Shown in pieces: positions 17,719 to 25,558 of a stretch of 64,000 nt of DNA; positions within the stretch are counted from its first letter, which is position 1; each line of letters starts with the position of its first letter. The stretch is from Luethyella okanaganae (GTDB lineage: Bacteria; Actinomycetota; Actinomycetes; Actinomycetales; Microbacteriaceae). The notes beneath the pieces are model-generated. The model was not told the origin of the DNA. It did no database searches and was given only the letters and a program-made list of their open reading frames with translations. The DNA is taken from the NCBI RefSeq assembly GCF_042660285.1, contig NZ_JBHSTP010000001.1, positions 1,488,001-1,552,000 on the forward strand. Reading direction: 5' to 3'. A program made the position numbers and the translations under genes.

Positions 17719-17776
17719 GCGAGACTGCGTGAATCGTCGGTATGAGCCGCTATGCGGACGATTCACGCAGTCTCGC
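17719..17776. terminator. Perfect 20-bp inverted repeat between convergent genes
   Basis: Left arm 17719-17738 (GCGAGACTGCGTGAATCGTC) is exactly complementary to right arm 17757-17776, with an 18-base loop. It lies between the S4 gene (stop 17669) and the GAPDH stop (17802). No T-run follows on either strand, so it is not a textbook intrinsic terminator, but it could form a strong hairpin in both transcripts and end or stabilise them. Such exact arms can also be a dispersed repeat. The role is inferred from position. Confidence 0.5.
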
Positions 17777-17801
17777 GCAACTGGCCTACGAGAGGCGGAG
17801 C

Positions 17802-19256
17802 CTAGGCCTCGACTCTGCTCGGAACCACGACAGGGTGGGTTCCGGCCATCACCTCGAGTACCCGAATGACCTGGCAGCTATAGCCGAACTCGTTGTCATA
17901 CCAGACGTAGAGCACGAGGTTCCCGCCTCCGGCGATCGTCGCGAGCCCGTCGACGATGCCCGCGCGGTGCGATCCGACGAAATCGGTCGAGACCACCTCC
18001 GGCGAGTCGACGAAGTCGATCTGCTGGCGCAGACTCGAGTTGAGCGAGAGCTCGCGCAAGTAGGTATTGATCTCGTCCTTGCCGACGCTCTTCTCGAGGG
18101 TGAGGTTGAGGATCGCGAGCGAGACGTCGGGTGTCGGAACCCGGATCGCACTGCCGGTGAGTTTGCCTTCGAGCGCCGGAAGAGCCTTCGCCACCGCCTT
18201 CGCTGCGCCGGTCTCGGTGATCACCATGTTGAGAGCGGCGGAGCGGCCCCGCCGGTCGCCGGCGTGGAAGTTGTCGATGAGGTTCTGATCGTTCGTGAAG
18301 GAATGCACGGTCTCGACGTGGCCACGGACGATACCGTAGCCGTCGTTGATGGCCTTGAGCACGGGCGTGATGGCGTTCGTCGTGCACGATGCGGCCGAGA
18401 GGATGGTGTCGTCGGGCTCGATCGCATCGTGATTGATGCCATGGACGATGTTCTTGAGCGAGCCATTGCCCGGCGCGGTCAACAGCACACGCGAGACCCC
18501 TGGGCAAGCGAGATGCTGTGAGAGGCCGTGTTCATCGCGCCAGCGGCCTGTGTTGTCGACGACGATCGCGTTCCGGATCCCGTAGTCGGTGTAGTCGATC
18601 GACGAGGGGTCGTTCGAGTAGATCACCTGGATGAGGGTGCCGTTGGCGAGGATCGTATCGCTCTTCTCATCGACCGTGATCGTGCCGTCGAAGGAGCCGT
18701 GCACGGAGTCGCGACGTAGCAGACTCGCACGCTTGACGAGGTCGTTCGCGGATCCCCTGCGCACGACGATCGCACGCAGACGCAGACCCTCGCCGTGCCC
18801 GGCGTGAGCGATGAGGATGCGGGCGAGCAGCCGCCCGATGCGGCCGAAACCGTAGAGGACGACATCCGTGCCGGCTCCGTGCGGCGCTCCGTCCGCCCTC
18901 AGCACCGCGGAGAGCTCTGACCGTAGGAAGTCCTCGAGCTCTCGTCCTTCGCCTGCTTCACGGAAACGGGTGACGAGGCGCGCAAGATCGAGAGAGGCCG
19001 GGCCGGGCTTGATCACACGCAGCGCGTCGAGGACGCGTGCGGTGTCCTCGAGGAGAAGTTCCTCGTCGTTCACCTGACGGGCGAACTTGTGCGCCTTGAG
19101 GATTCCGATCGCCGACTGGTTGATGAGCCGCCGACCATGGATCGACGTCACGACGCCGTGCTCCCGATAGAGCGAACCGATGACGGGGATCATGTTCTCG
19201 GCGCGTTTCTCTCGTCCGATCCATTGCTGACGGTGGGCATCGAACTGCTGGTTCAC
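17802..19256 (-). CDS. gap: Glyceraldehyde-3-phosphate dehydrogenase, long form (GapB/GapX-like)
   Basis: It interconverts glyceraldehyde-3-phosphate and 1,3-bisphosphoglycerate. The protein has 484 residues, about 140 more than the classical enzyme. The extra part is an N-terminal helical extension. The NAD(P)-binding motif YGFGRIGRLLARIL starts near residue 130 and the active-site SAASCTTNAITP with the catalytic Cys near residue 285. The C-terminal WYDNEFGYSCQVIRV is typical. Long-form enzymes of this kind occur in actinobacteria and some proteobacteria and are often the gluconeogenic paralogue; that role is inferred. No glycolytic partner (pgk, tpi) adjoins, which supports a second, stand-alone gap gene. 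Confidence 0.93.
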   Translation of the reverse strand: MNQQFDAHRQQWIGREKRAENMIPVIGSLYREHGVVTSIHGRRLINQSAIGILKAHKFARQVNDEELLLEDTARVLDALRVIKPGPASLDLARLVTRFREAGEGRELEDFLRSELSAVLRADGAPHGAGTDVVLYGFGRIGRLLARILIAHAGHGEGLRLRAIVVRRGSANDLVKRASLLRRDSVHGSFDGTITVDEKSDTILANGTLIQVIYSNDPSSIDYTDYGIRNAIVVDNTGRWRDEHGLSQHLACPGVSRVLLTAPGNGSLKNIVHGINHDAIEPDDTILSAASCTTNAITPVLKAINDGYGIVRGHVETVHSFTNDQNLIDNFHAGDRRGRSAALNMVITETGAAKAVAKALPALEGKLTGSAIRVPTPDVSLAILNLTLEKSVGKDEINTYLRELSLNSSLRQQIDFVDSPEVVSTDFVGSHRAGIVDGLATIAGGGNLVLYVWYDNEFGYSCQVIRVLEVMAGTHPVVVPSRVEA

Positions 19257-19392
19257 TGACTTCCTTCACGAGTGGGTACGTTCGACTTTATTCGATGCCG
19301 CCGCTGCCGAACGCCGCCGAACGACAGGCAGGTGCCCGTGAGACGGTACGACATGGTGTCTTCCTCTCCGCGGTCGTGATGCCCTCTGCTCC

Positions 19393-20430
19393 TCAGCCGC
19401 CGAGAAGCTCGCGCACACGCGGCGCGACAACCGTTCCGTAGAGCTCGATGCTCGACAACAGTTGCTCGTGCGGCATCGCTCCGTTGCTGTACTTGAGGTC
19501 GAAACGATCCGCCCCGAGAGCGTTCACGGCGGCTGCGATCTTCCGAGCCACCGTCTCCGGAGCGCCGACGAAGAGGGCGCCGTCCGGGCCGGCTTCCTGC
19601 TCGTAGCGCTCACGGGTGATCGGCGGCCAGCCACGCTCGCGTCCGATCTTGGTCACCATCGCGGAATAATACGGCCAGAGCCCCTCGCGCGCCTGCTCGT
19701 CGGTCTCGGCGACATAGCCGGGCGAGTGCACGCCGACCGGTTGCCAGGCCTTGCCATACTGCTCGAGGGCACGGTGGTACAGCTCGACGAATGGGGCGAA
19801 CCTGGCGGGGCTGCCGCCGATGATCGCGAGCATGAGCGGCAGGCCGTAGCCGGCCGCACGCACGACGGATTCCGGACTGCCGCCGACACCGATCCAGGTG
19901 CGCAGAGTGCCGGATTCGACGAGCGGGTACACCGATTGCGCGGTCAGCGACTCACGAGTGCGCCCCGTCCAGGTCACGGGCCGCTGTGTGAGCAGCTCTG
20001 CGAAAAGGCCAAGCTTCTCTTCGAAGAGCTCCTCGTACTGGTCGAGCCTGTACCCGAACAGTGGGAACGACTCAGTGAAGGAGCCCCGCCCGAGGATGAC
20101 CTCCGCGCGGCCGTTCGATATGCCGTCGAGCGTGGCGAAACGCTGGTAGACCCGCACCGGGTCGTCGGAGCTCAGGACAGTCACAGCCGAACCCAGACGG
20201 ATGCGCTCGGTCTTGCCCGCTATCGCTGCGAGCACGACCTCCGGCGCGGATACTGCGAAGTCTTCGCGGTGGTGCTCGCCTATCCCCATGAAATCGAGCC
20301 CGACCTTATCGGCAAGCACGCCCTGTTCCACCAGGTCGCGCAGCACGCGCGCCTGCGGCAGAGGCCGTCCATCGCCATCCTGGGTCACATCTCCGAAGGT
20401 GTCGATGCCGAGCTCTATCGTCCGCGCCAT
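19393..20430 (-). CDS. LLM class flavin-dependent oxidoreductase (bacterial luciferase-like)
   Basis: A 345-residue FMN/F420-type TIM-barrel monooxygenase-like protein. It opens TIELGIDTFGDVT and has LDFMGIGEHHREDFAVSAPEVVLAAIAG (residues ~45-75 region) and RIRLGSAVTVLSSDDPVRVYQ. GVGGSPESVVRAAGYGLPL is further on. These are hallmarks of the luciferase-like family often annotated as alkanal or N5,N10-methylene-H4MPT reductase-like. The start is ATG 20430 (MARTIELG) with GGAG six bases upstream; an earlier in-frame ATG gives only a charged leader. A perfect palindrome sits 27 bases before the start. Substrate unknown. Confidence 0.88.
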   Translation of the reverse strand: MARTIELGIDTFGDVTQDGDGRPLPQARVLRDLVEQGVLADKVGLDFMGIGEHHREDFAVSAPEVVLAAIAGKTERIRLGSAVTVLSSDDPVRVYQRFATLDGISNGRAEVILGRGSFTESFPLFGYRLDQYEELFEEKLGLFAELLTQRPVTWTGRTRESLTAQSVYPLVESGTLRTWIGVGGSPESVVRAAGYGLPLMLAIIGGSPARFAPFVELYHRALEQYGKAWQPVGVHSPGYVAETDEQAREGLWPYYSAMVTKIGRERGWPPITRERYEQEAGPDGALFVGAPETVARKIAAAVNALGADRFDLKYSNGAMPHEQLLSSIELYGTVVAPRVRELLGG

Positions 20431-20456
20431 GGTCTTCTCCGCTCTCGAGTCATTTT

Positions 20457-20470
20457 CATGCATATGCATG
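20457..20470. promoter_or_regulatory. Perfect 14-bp palindrome upstream of the LLM oxidoreductase
   Basis: The sequence CATGCATATGCATG is self-complementary over all 14 bases. It lies 26 bases upstream of the ATG at 20430 on the minus strand, where a promoter or operator would be. Its AT-rich centre stands out from the GC-rich surroundings. It may bind a dimeric regulator (MarR- or TetR-like), but no such gene adjoins. Role is inferred from symmetry and position. Confidence 0.4.
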
Positions 20471-20538
20471 GAACCGAGGCGACTGCTGGGCTATTCCACG
20501 GAACGTCTAGAGCGGCGCCTCGTCGGCGCGACGCGAGA

Positions 20539-21033
20539 TCAGTCCGACCGCACCGGCAGCGCCGACTCGATCGCGCGCAGGATCTCAGGGGCGTCCGGTT
20601 CTGTCGTCGAGCGGAAGCGGCTGATGGTCGCGTCCGGGGCGATCACGAACTTCTCGAAGTTCCATCGGATGCGGCCGGCCTTGCCCGCCGCATCCGGAAC
20701 CTTCGCGAGCTCTGCATAGAGTGGATGCCTCTTGCGCCCGTTCACCTTGATCTTGTCGAACAGCGGGAAGGTCACACCATAGTTCACCGAGCAGAACTCC
20801 TGGATCTTCTCGGCGTCGCCCGGCTCCTGCCCGGCGAACTGGTTGCATGGGAATCCGAGCACGGCGAGCCCACGGGGGCCGTACTGCTCCCGCAACGCCT
20901 CGAGCTTGGCGTACTGCGGGGTCAGCCCGCACTTCGAGGCGACATTGACGACGAGAACGACGCGGTCGGCGTACTCGGCGAGCGTTGTGGTCGCACCCTC
21001 GATCGTGGTCAGAGGGATCTCTCGGATGTTCAC
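20539..21033 (-). CDS. Glutathione peroxidase family thiol peroxidase
   Basis: A 164-residue thioredoxin-fold peroxidase that reduces hydroperoxides, in bacteria usually with thioredoxin or another thiol. The catalytic region VVNVASKCGLTPQY holds a Cys where animal enzymes have selenocysteine. The rest of the tetrad is visible as Gln in NQFAGQEPG and Trp-Asn in RWNFEKF. FPCNQF carries the second conserved Cys segment. The start is GTG 21033. The promoter must be within the following non-coding stretch. The neighbour downstream on the same strand is the LLM oxidoreductase, 108 bases away. Confidence 0.93.
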   Translation of the reverse strand: MNIREIPLTTIEGATTTLAEYADRVVLVVNVASKCGLTPQYAKLEALREQYGPRGLAVLGFPCNQFAGQEPGDAEKIQEFCSVNYGVTFPLFDKIKVNGRKRHPLYAELAKVPDAAGKAGRIRWNFEKFVIAPDATISRFRSTTEPDAPEILRAIESALPVRSD

Positions 21034-21373
21034 AATGGCAGAATACGCCCGCTCCCTTGGCACAACCCGGGAGTTCCGCGCTCGGGAGACGTCCACAAGC
21101 CCGTCGAAATCGAGGGTCCGGTTTCGGATAGGTCGACGCACCCGCATCCTCGAACTCGAGCATCCCACCGATGGGAGCCGATAAGCCATGCACGGTCAGG
21201 CCGTCGAGTTCGACCGCGCGATGGTCGAACCAGAGAGACGAGCCGTCCTGGACCTGTCGCACGCCTTCGCCCCGTTCGGTCTCGCCCCACACGATCGAAT
21301 CGGCGCCCAAGCTGCGCTGGGGTGCCGGACGACGCCGACGGGAATGCCCACGTCGAGCCCAGCGCCGTTGCAT
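21034..21373. other. Stretch without a recognisable gene
   Basis: About 340 bases between glutathione peroxidase and the broken LLM gene. Open frames exist on both strands but none has a ribosome binding site or a motif I recognise. A minus-strand stretch around 21185-21310 reads somewhat like coding sequence, with no start and no family match I could name. I see only a decayed region here. Confidence 0.5.
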
Positions 21374-21680
21374 TCGAGAAACGCATCGGATTTCGCTCAT
21401 TCGGTCACTGGCAGCCCGTTTCCTGATCACGGGCCCGCACCGCATCGGGCCCACATGCAAACGGTAGAGCTTGCGGTCGCCGCCGAGGAACTCGGCGATG
21501 ACGGCGCTTTCGTGCGCACGCACCGCTTCGCCCCGCAGCTCGCCTCTCCGTTTCCGCTGCTCGCAGCGATCGCCGCACGGACGCGCAGGATCGAACTGGG
21601 CACCGGCGTGATCGACATGCGTTGGCACATCGGATTCATGACACTGGAACCGCTACCGCAGGTGCAGCAATACATCTGTT

Positions 21681-21698
21681 TATCCGTATGTACGGATA
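21681..21698. promoter_or_regulatory. Perfect inverted repeat, likely operator of the ArsR-type regulator
   Basis: TATCCGTA-TG-TACGGATA is an exact 8-2-8 inverted repeat ending 11 bases before the ATG of the KPR-like gene at 21710. A TATTAT hexamer at 21697-21702 could be a -10 element, which would place transcription start almost at the ATG. AT-rich interrupted palindromes of this kind are typical ArsR/SmtB operators, and the ArsR gene is the second gene of the same unit, so autoregulation is the likely use. Confidence 0.6.
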
Positions 21699-21709
21699 TT
21701 ATTAGCGTC

Positions 21710-22588
21710 ATGCGCATCCTCATTGTGGGGCAGGGCCCCGTAGCTACCGTGCTCGCCACCTCGTTCGAGCCGCACGTGCAGCTTGCGCTTGCGGTACGGG
21801 AGCCGGAGGGCGAGTATCGCACGGTGCAGTCGCGACGGGTGCGAGCGGGTAGTCGAGGGATTACCTCGCGCCGAGTGGAGCTTATGTCTCTCCCATCGGT
21901 GCCAATGGGCTGGGACGCGGTGGTGAGCACGGCTGCACCGGATGCCCCGGGGATGCGGGATCTGCTTACGCGAGTAGATGCAGGCGTGGTGATGGCCGTC
22001 TCTCAAGTGCCCTCGGAAGTCGCCGTACTCGCCAAACTCGCGGGCGAACGCCCCTGGGGAATAGTAGTGCCTGGGTTTCTGGCCTGGGGCACAGGACCCG
22101 TTTCGTATTGGCGCACCGGGTCGCTGTTCACCGTGGCCGGTTCGGCATCCCCGATTCTTCGAGGGACCTTCGATAGGGCCCTACCTGAGGCTTCGGTCGC
22201 AATCGCCCTACTGCAAGCGGCCACCACAATGCCGATCGTTGCCGGCCTCCACTCGGTCGGTTACGACCTTGCACGGGCCGCACCGCTCTCGCGACGCCTG
22301 GCACGGGCCGCTGATGAAGCTAGGAGCGCGGTCGCTGCCGACTACGATCTGCCCACTCCACGTCGAGTGCTTCCCGCTGCTGTTCGAGCGGCACTCTGGG
22401 GATTCCCCCGCCTCGCGCCGATGAACCTCACCGACTACCTGAGTGCGCACTTCGGCGGACATCGTATGCAGACGGTGCGGATGCTGACGGACTGGATCAC
22501 CAGTGGCCGTAGTCATGGCCTCGCTACAATCGAGCTCGAGGAGTTGCGCAAACAACTTGGGGGCGAGAAATGGTGGTCGATGCACTAG
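21710..22588 (+). CDS. Ketopantoate reductase-like NAD(P)-binding protein
   Basis: A 292-residue protein opening with a Rossmann-type motif, MRILIVGQGPVATVLA, like ApbA/PanE ketopantoate reductases. It continues with a middle segment containing AVVSTAAPDAPG and VVPGFLAWGTGP, and a helical C-terminal half. The size fits PanE-like proteins, but the usual catalytic Lys/Glu signature is not obvious to me, so activity on ketopantoate is doubtful. The start is ATG 21710; no ribosome binding site is visible, and a leaderless transcript is possible. The 3' end overlaps the ArsR gene by 19 bases. Codon use is less GC-biased than in the flanks, in keeping with acquisition. Confidence 0.7.
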   Translation: MRILIVGQGPVATVLATSFEPHVQLALAVREPEGEYRTVQSRRVRAGSRGITSRRVELMSLPSVPMGWDAVVSTAAPDAPGMRDLLTRVDAGVVMAVSQVPSEVAVLAKLAGERPWGIVVPGFLAWGTGPVSYWRTGSLFTVAGSASPILRGTFDRALPEASVAIALLQAATTMPIVAGLHSVGYDLARAAPLSRRLARAADEARSAVAADYDLPTPRRVLPAAVRAALWGFPRLAPMNLTDYLSAHFGGHRMQTVRMLTDWITSGRSHGLATIELEELRKQLGGEKWWSMH

Positions 22589-22872
22589 ATGCGGCGGTGC
22601 CGATCTTCCGCGCACTCGGGGAACCAAGCCGAGGTCAGATTACAGCGGCGCTCATCGAATGCGAGGGCGCAGCCACGGTGGGTGAGCTCCAGCAGGCCGT
22701 CAACCTACCGCAGTCCACGGTCTCGCGTCACCTGCGCATACTCCTCGATGCAGGTATTGTGAGCGTCACCCGCAACGGAACGCAGCGAATCTATCACCTT
22801 GACGTGCAGCCGGAGGTGCTGGCAGCGGTGGAAGACCTGATCGCAGCGGTGCGAGCTTGCACCATTCGATAG
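22570..22872 (+). CDS. ArsR/SmtB family transcriptional regulator
   Basis: A 100-residue winged-helix regulator: FRALGEPSRGQITAALIE (residues ~13-30), GELQQAVNLPQSTVSRHLRILLDAG (the recognition helix region, ~40-64) and VTRNGTQRIYHLD (wing). No CxC or other clear metal-binding cysteines are present (one Cys at ~31 and one near the C-terminus), so it may sense something other than a metal ion. Its start overlaps the KPR-like gene by 19 bases. The 8-2-8 palindrome at 21681-21698 is the likely operator. Confidence 0.88.
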   Translation: MVVDALDAAVPIFRALGEPSRGQITAALIECEGAATVGELQQAVNLPQSTVSRHLRILLDAGIVSVTRNGTQRIYHLDVQPEVLAAVEDLIAAVRACTIR

Positions 22873-23352
22873 CCGTGGAGGTGGTCGATGAGAACGGCGG
22901 GGTTCAGCACCCTTAGAAGCGAGGTTCAACTACGGGAACCCGCTCTACATGGCGGAGGAGGCTGCTGCGACCGATCTGATCGCCGACGGCCGACGGCAGC
23001 GTGGTGTGAGCCGTCGCTCACCCGAGCCGACGCTACGCGGTTCCGGGGCGATCGGGTACTTCCCGCCGACGGCGAGACGGATGCCGACCTCGCCCGCTCC
23101 CACACCGAGCTCTTCCGAGCGGCCATCGCCGCGGCCGACAGCTCCGACCAGGTCGGCTACCTCGACGGCGGCCTCGCCCACGGCCGTGCGCGCCGCGGAC
23201 ACCCTTCTCCTGACCGTCCCGAGTCAGCTCGGCCTCGACCACGACGCCCGATTGCTCGACACAATCGCACGGCATATCACCCTGCCATCGGGTGGCGCCC
23301 CCGCCGCTAGGATCGGGGAAGTCTCAGGGAGTGTGGAGTCGCCTTCGCTAAC

Positions 23353-24126
23353 GTGACCCCCGTGGAGACATCCGATGCGCGCGACGAGATGACGGACACT
23401 ACGACCGGGGAGGTTCGCCTTCCCGCATCGATGCTCACCTCCCGAGCCCGTCGCACGCTCGAGGCCGTTGACGGGCAGACGCTCGCGGAGATGCGTGCGC
23501 TGCGCGACGAGACCGAGCGATTCATGATGCGCTACAAGTTCGGCATGGACGAGGTCATCACCAAACTGTCGATTCTGCGCGAGGAGTTCAGTCAGGCCCA
23601 CGACTACAACCCCATCGAACACGTATCGAGCCGCCTCAAGACCATCGACAGTGTGATGGAGAAAGTCGAGCGCAAGGGCGTCGAGCCGTCTTTCGAAGCG
23701 ATCTCCGAGACCATCACCGACATCGCCGGTGTGCGTGTCACCTGCAGCTTCGTCTCGGACGCCTACCGGATCTTCAACCTGCTCGCCGCACAGAAAGACG
23801 TCAGCGTGGTACAGGTGAAGGATTACATCGGCAATCCGAAGCCGAACGGATACAAAAGTCTGCATGCGATCGTCGAGGTGCCCGTCTTCCTCTCGACCGG
23901 CGCGGTTCCGGTGACCGTCGAGGTACAGATCCGCACCATCGCCATGGACTTCTGGGCCAGTCTCGAGCACAAGATCTACTACAAATACGATCGGCAGGTG
24001 CCGGCCGAACTGCTCGACGGGCTCACCCAGGCCGCCCGCACCGCGAGCGAACTCGACGAGAACATGGAGCGCCTGCATCGTGAGGCGCACGGCTTGCCCC
24101 GCGCTTCGCCCGCGATCGAGGCGTGA
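23353..24126 (+). CDS. Small alarmone synthetase (RelA/SpoT-domain GTP pyrophosphokinase)
   Basis: It makes (p)ppGpp from ATP and GTP/GDP. The 257-residue protein contains only the synthetase domain. Visible motifs are YNPIEHVSSRLKTIDSVMEK (residues ~89-108), ISETITDIAGVRVTC, YIGNPKPNGYKSLH (the G-loop region) and EVQIRTIAMDFWASLEHKI. No HD hydrolase, TGS or ACT domain is present, which places it with the single-domain SAS proteins (RelQ/RelP-like) rather than the long Rel. The GTG at 23353 is the longest start; ATG 23389 (MTDTTTGEV) is an alternative. It stands alone. Confidence 0.88.
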   Translation: MTPVETSDARDEMTDTTTGEVRLPASMLTSRARRTLEAVDGQTLAEMRALRDETERFMMRYKFGMDEVITKLSILREEFSQAHDYNPIEHVSSRLKTIDSVMEKVERKGVEPSFEAISETITDIAGVRVTCSFVSDAYRIFNLLAAQKDVSVVQVKDYIGNPKPNGYKSLHAIVEVPVFLSTGAVPVTVEVQIRTIAMDFWASLEHKIYYKYDRQVPAELLDGLTQAARTASELDENMERLHREAHGLPRASPAIEA

Positions 24127-24259
24127 CGGCGCCATCCCGTCGACGACGCCTCGGAGCGCCCAGGTGCGGCCTTCCCGCGTGGCACCGCCATCCCGCCGTC
24201 ACGATCTCGAGGCGCGGTGTTAGTCGAAGTCCCGTATGGCGGAGCCGTCAAGGGCGCGG

Positions 24260-25099
24260 TCAGGCCAGGAAGTCGAGCAGGGCTGCGTTGACCTCCTCAG
24301 CGTGCGTCCAGAGCAGACCGTGCGGCGCACCCTCGACCTCCACGTAGACGGCGTCCGGCAGCAGGGCATGGAACGGGCGCGCGGTCGCGTCGACGGGCAG
24401 GATATTGTCGGATGTACCGTGCAGGATCAGGCTCGGCACACCCGAGGCGCGAACCGCCTCCACATCCGTGCGGAAGTCGGTGATCCAGGTGGGCACGACG
24501 GCGTATGCGGCGACGGGGGCACTGCCGGCCGCCACGTTCCAACTGTTACGCACCGCCTCCTCGCTGATGCGCGTTCCGAGCGTGTCGGCGAGGTTGTAGA
24601 AGTTCTGGAAGAAGTCCGTGAACCAGGCGAAGCGATCGGCCGCCGCGGCGGCGGCGATGCCGTCGAAGACCTCCCGCGGAACGCCTGAGGGATTGTCGTC
24701 GGTCTTGAGTAGAAACGGTTCGAGGGAGGCGAGGAAGGCGAGTCTCGCCACGCGTTCCGGACCGTAGCGGCCGACATAACGGGCGAGTTCGCCCGTTCCC
24801 ATCGAGAAGCCGACGAGCACGACGTCGCTGAGCTCGAGCGTGGTCAGCACGGCATGGAGATCGGCGGCGAAGGTGTCGTAATCGTATCCGACGGTGGTCT
24901 TGCTCGATCGGCCGAAACCGCGCCGGTCGTAGACGACGACACGGTAGCCGGCCTCGAGCAGGGCCTTCGTCTGGCGCTCCCAGGAGTGGCCGTCGAGCGG
25001 ATAGCCGTGGATGAGCACCACAGGCTGTCCGGTGCCGTGATCCTCGTAATAGAGTTCGATGTCCGTGGAGTTCTCCTGGCCGACGGCGATGAATCCCAT
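24260..25099 (-). CDS. Alpha/beta hydrolase (non-haem haloperoxidase/esterase-like)
   Basis: A 279-residue alpha/beta-hydrolase with the oxyanion segment VVLIHGYPLDGHSW (residues ~28-41), nucleophile elbow GFSMG (~96-100), acid residue in HGTSDNILP (~230) and catalytic His in GAPHGLLW (~259). YDRRGFGRS after the first strand is typical of the non-haem chloroperoxidase subgroup. Such enzymes act mostly as esterases or perhydrolases. The start ATG 25099 is preceded by GAAAGGACG. Monocistronic. The physiological substrate is unknown. Confidence 0.9.
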   Translation of the reverse strand: MGFIAVGQENSTDIELYYEDHGTGQPVVLIHGYPLDGHSWERQTKALLEAGYRVVVYDRRGFGRSSKTTVGYDYDTFAADLHAVLTTLELSDVVLVGFSMGTGELARYVGRYGPERVARLAFLASLEPFLLKTDDNPSGVPREVFDGIAAAAAADRFAWFTDFFQNFYNLADTLGTRISEEAVRNSWNVAAGSAPVAAYAVVPTWITDFRTDVEAVRASGVPSLILHGTSDNILPVDATARPFHALLPDAVYVEVEGAPHGLLWTHAEEVNAALLDFLA

Positions 25100-25387
25100 G
25101 TGCTCGTCCTTTCATTCGTCCGGAGGATGCGGCGAAGATGTCGCCGACCGCGTACGGCCTCACGGATACCGCTCTCCCAGTCCTACTCTCCCAGTCCTAC
25201 GGCAGAACCGTCCGATTGCCAATACCCCGGCCCCCGCCGCCGCGCCGGGTCGGGTCGTTGCGGCGAAGGGCATCGGAATGCCGCTCCGCGCCATCATGAG
25301 AGCTCGTGGCCTCCGCGAACGGCGACGAGCTCCCATACGGCGTCTGCGAGGCCCTGCGTCGTGACGCACCGTGGAAAGGAACATCCG
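25100..25387. other. Non-coding stretch with a short tandem repeat
   Basis: Nothing that looks like a gene is seen on either strand. The 14-base unit CTCTCCCAGTCCTA is repeated twice head to tail at 25172-25185 and 25186-25199. The hydrolase promoter should be in the right part near 25110-25160. Confidence 0.45.
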
Positions 25388-25551
25388 ATGACGACAACTC
25401 TCGCCGACGGCGGAGACGAACCGCACACGGCGTCGCATGTGTCCGATGCCACCCTGCGCAGAGGGCGGCTCTGTGGGCGAGACACCCCTCGAAGAGACGA
25501 CGGGGGCGGCGGAGCGCGATGCCCCGGCCACCCCCGTCGATCGTGAGGTGA
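25388..25551 (+). pseudogene. Possible short remnant ORF
   Basis: ATG 25388 has a good ribosome binding site (GGAAAGGA, 7 bases upstream) and starts MTTTLADGGDEPHTASHVS. After about 25 residues the frame turns Arg-rich and ends at 25546. A neighbouring frame from about 25462 reads EGGSVGETPLEETTGAAERD, which has a similar acidic Thr/Glu style, as if one base had been lost. It then runs into the 3' end of the transglycosylase gene. I do not recognise a family; this may be the broken start of a small protein or chance. Confidence 0.25.
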
Positions 25552-25558
25552 TGCTGGT

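Larger units (their letters stand above)
21623..22930 (+). other. About 1.3-kb inserted segment carrying a KPR-like gene and an ArsR regulator
   Basis: This segment separates two halves of the LLM oxidoreductase motif and carries its own two genes plus operator. Codon choice differs from the neighbours, with more ATA, GTA, CGA, CCT and AGT codons, which suggests transfer. I find no transposase, no convincing terminal inverted repeats and no clear target duplication at the ends, so the mechanism of insertion is unknown. The exact ends are set by where the LLM motif breaks and could be off by tens of bases. Confidence 0.5.
21374..23310 (+). pseudogene. Broken LLM class flavin-dependent oxidoreductase, split by an inserted cassette
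   Basis: Fragments of one luciferase-like oxidoreductase occur in order on this strand. 21374-21424 reads KRIGFRSFGHWQPV then stops. 21456-21622, in another frame, reads VELAVAAEELGDDGAF, QLASPFPLLAAIAARTRR and IELGTGVIDMR. 22931-23050 resumes with YGNPLYMAEEAAATDLIADGR and SPEPTLRG. After a further frame change comes LPADGETDADLARSHTELF, then (with much of the middle missing) ADTLLLTVPSQLGLDHDARL and AIGWRP ending at 23310. In intact relatives DMRY-ENPLYMAE is continuous, so the 21622/22931 break falls inside one motif. Stops, frameshifts and an internal deletion show it is dead. Confidence 0.78.

Noticed and set aside
20539..21033. Selenocysteine in the glutathione peroxidase
   Set aside because: The catalytic position is a TGC Cys codon, with no in-frame TGA.
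19462..21426. 654-residue plus-strand frame over the LLM and glutathione peroxidase genes
   Set aside because: Antisense to two clear genes; only its very end (KRIGFRSFGHWQPV) is real and is used in the pseudogene call.
21623..22930. Insertion sequence or integron cassette
   Set aside because: No transposase or integrase gene, no terminal inverted repeats and no clear target duplication.
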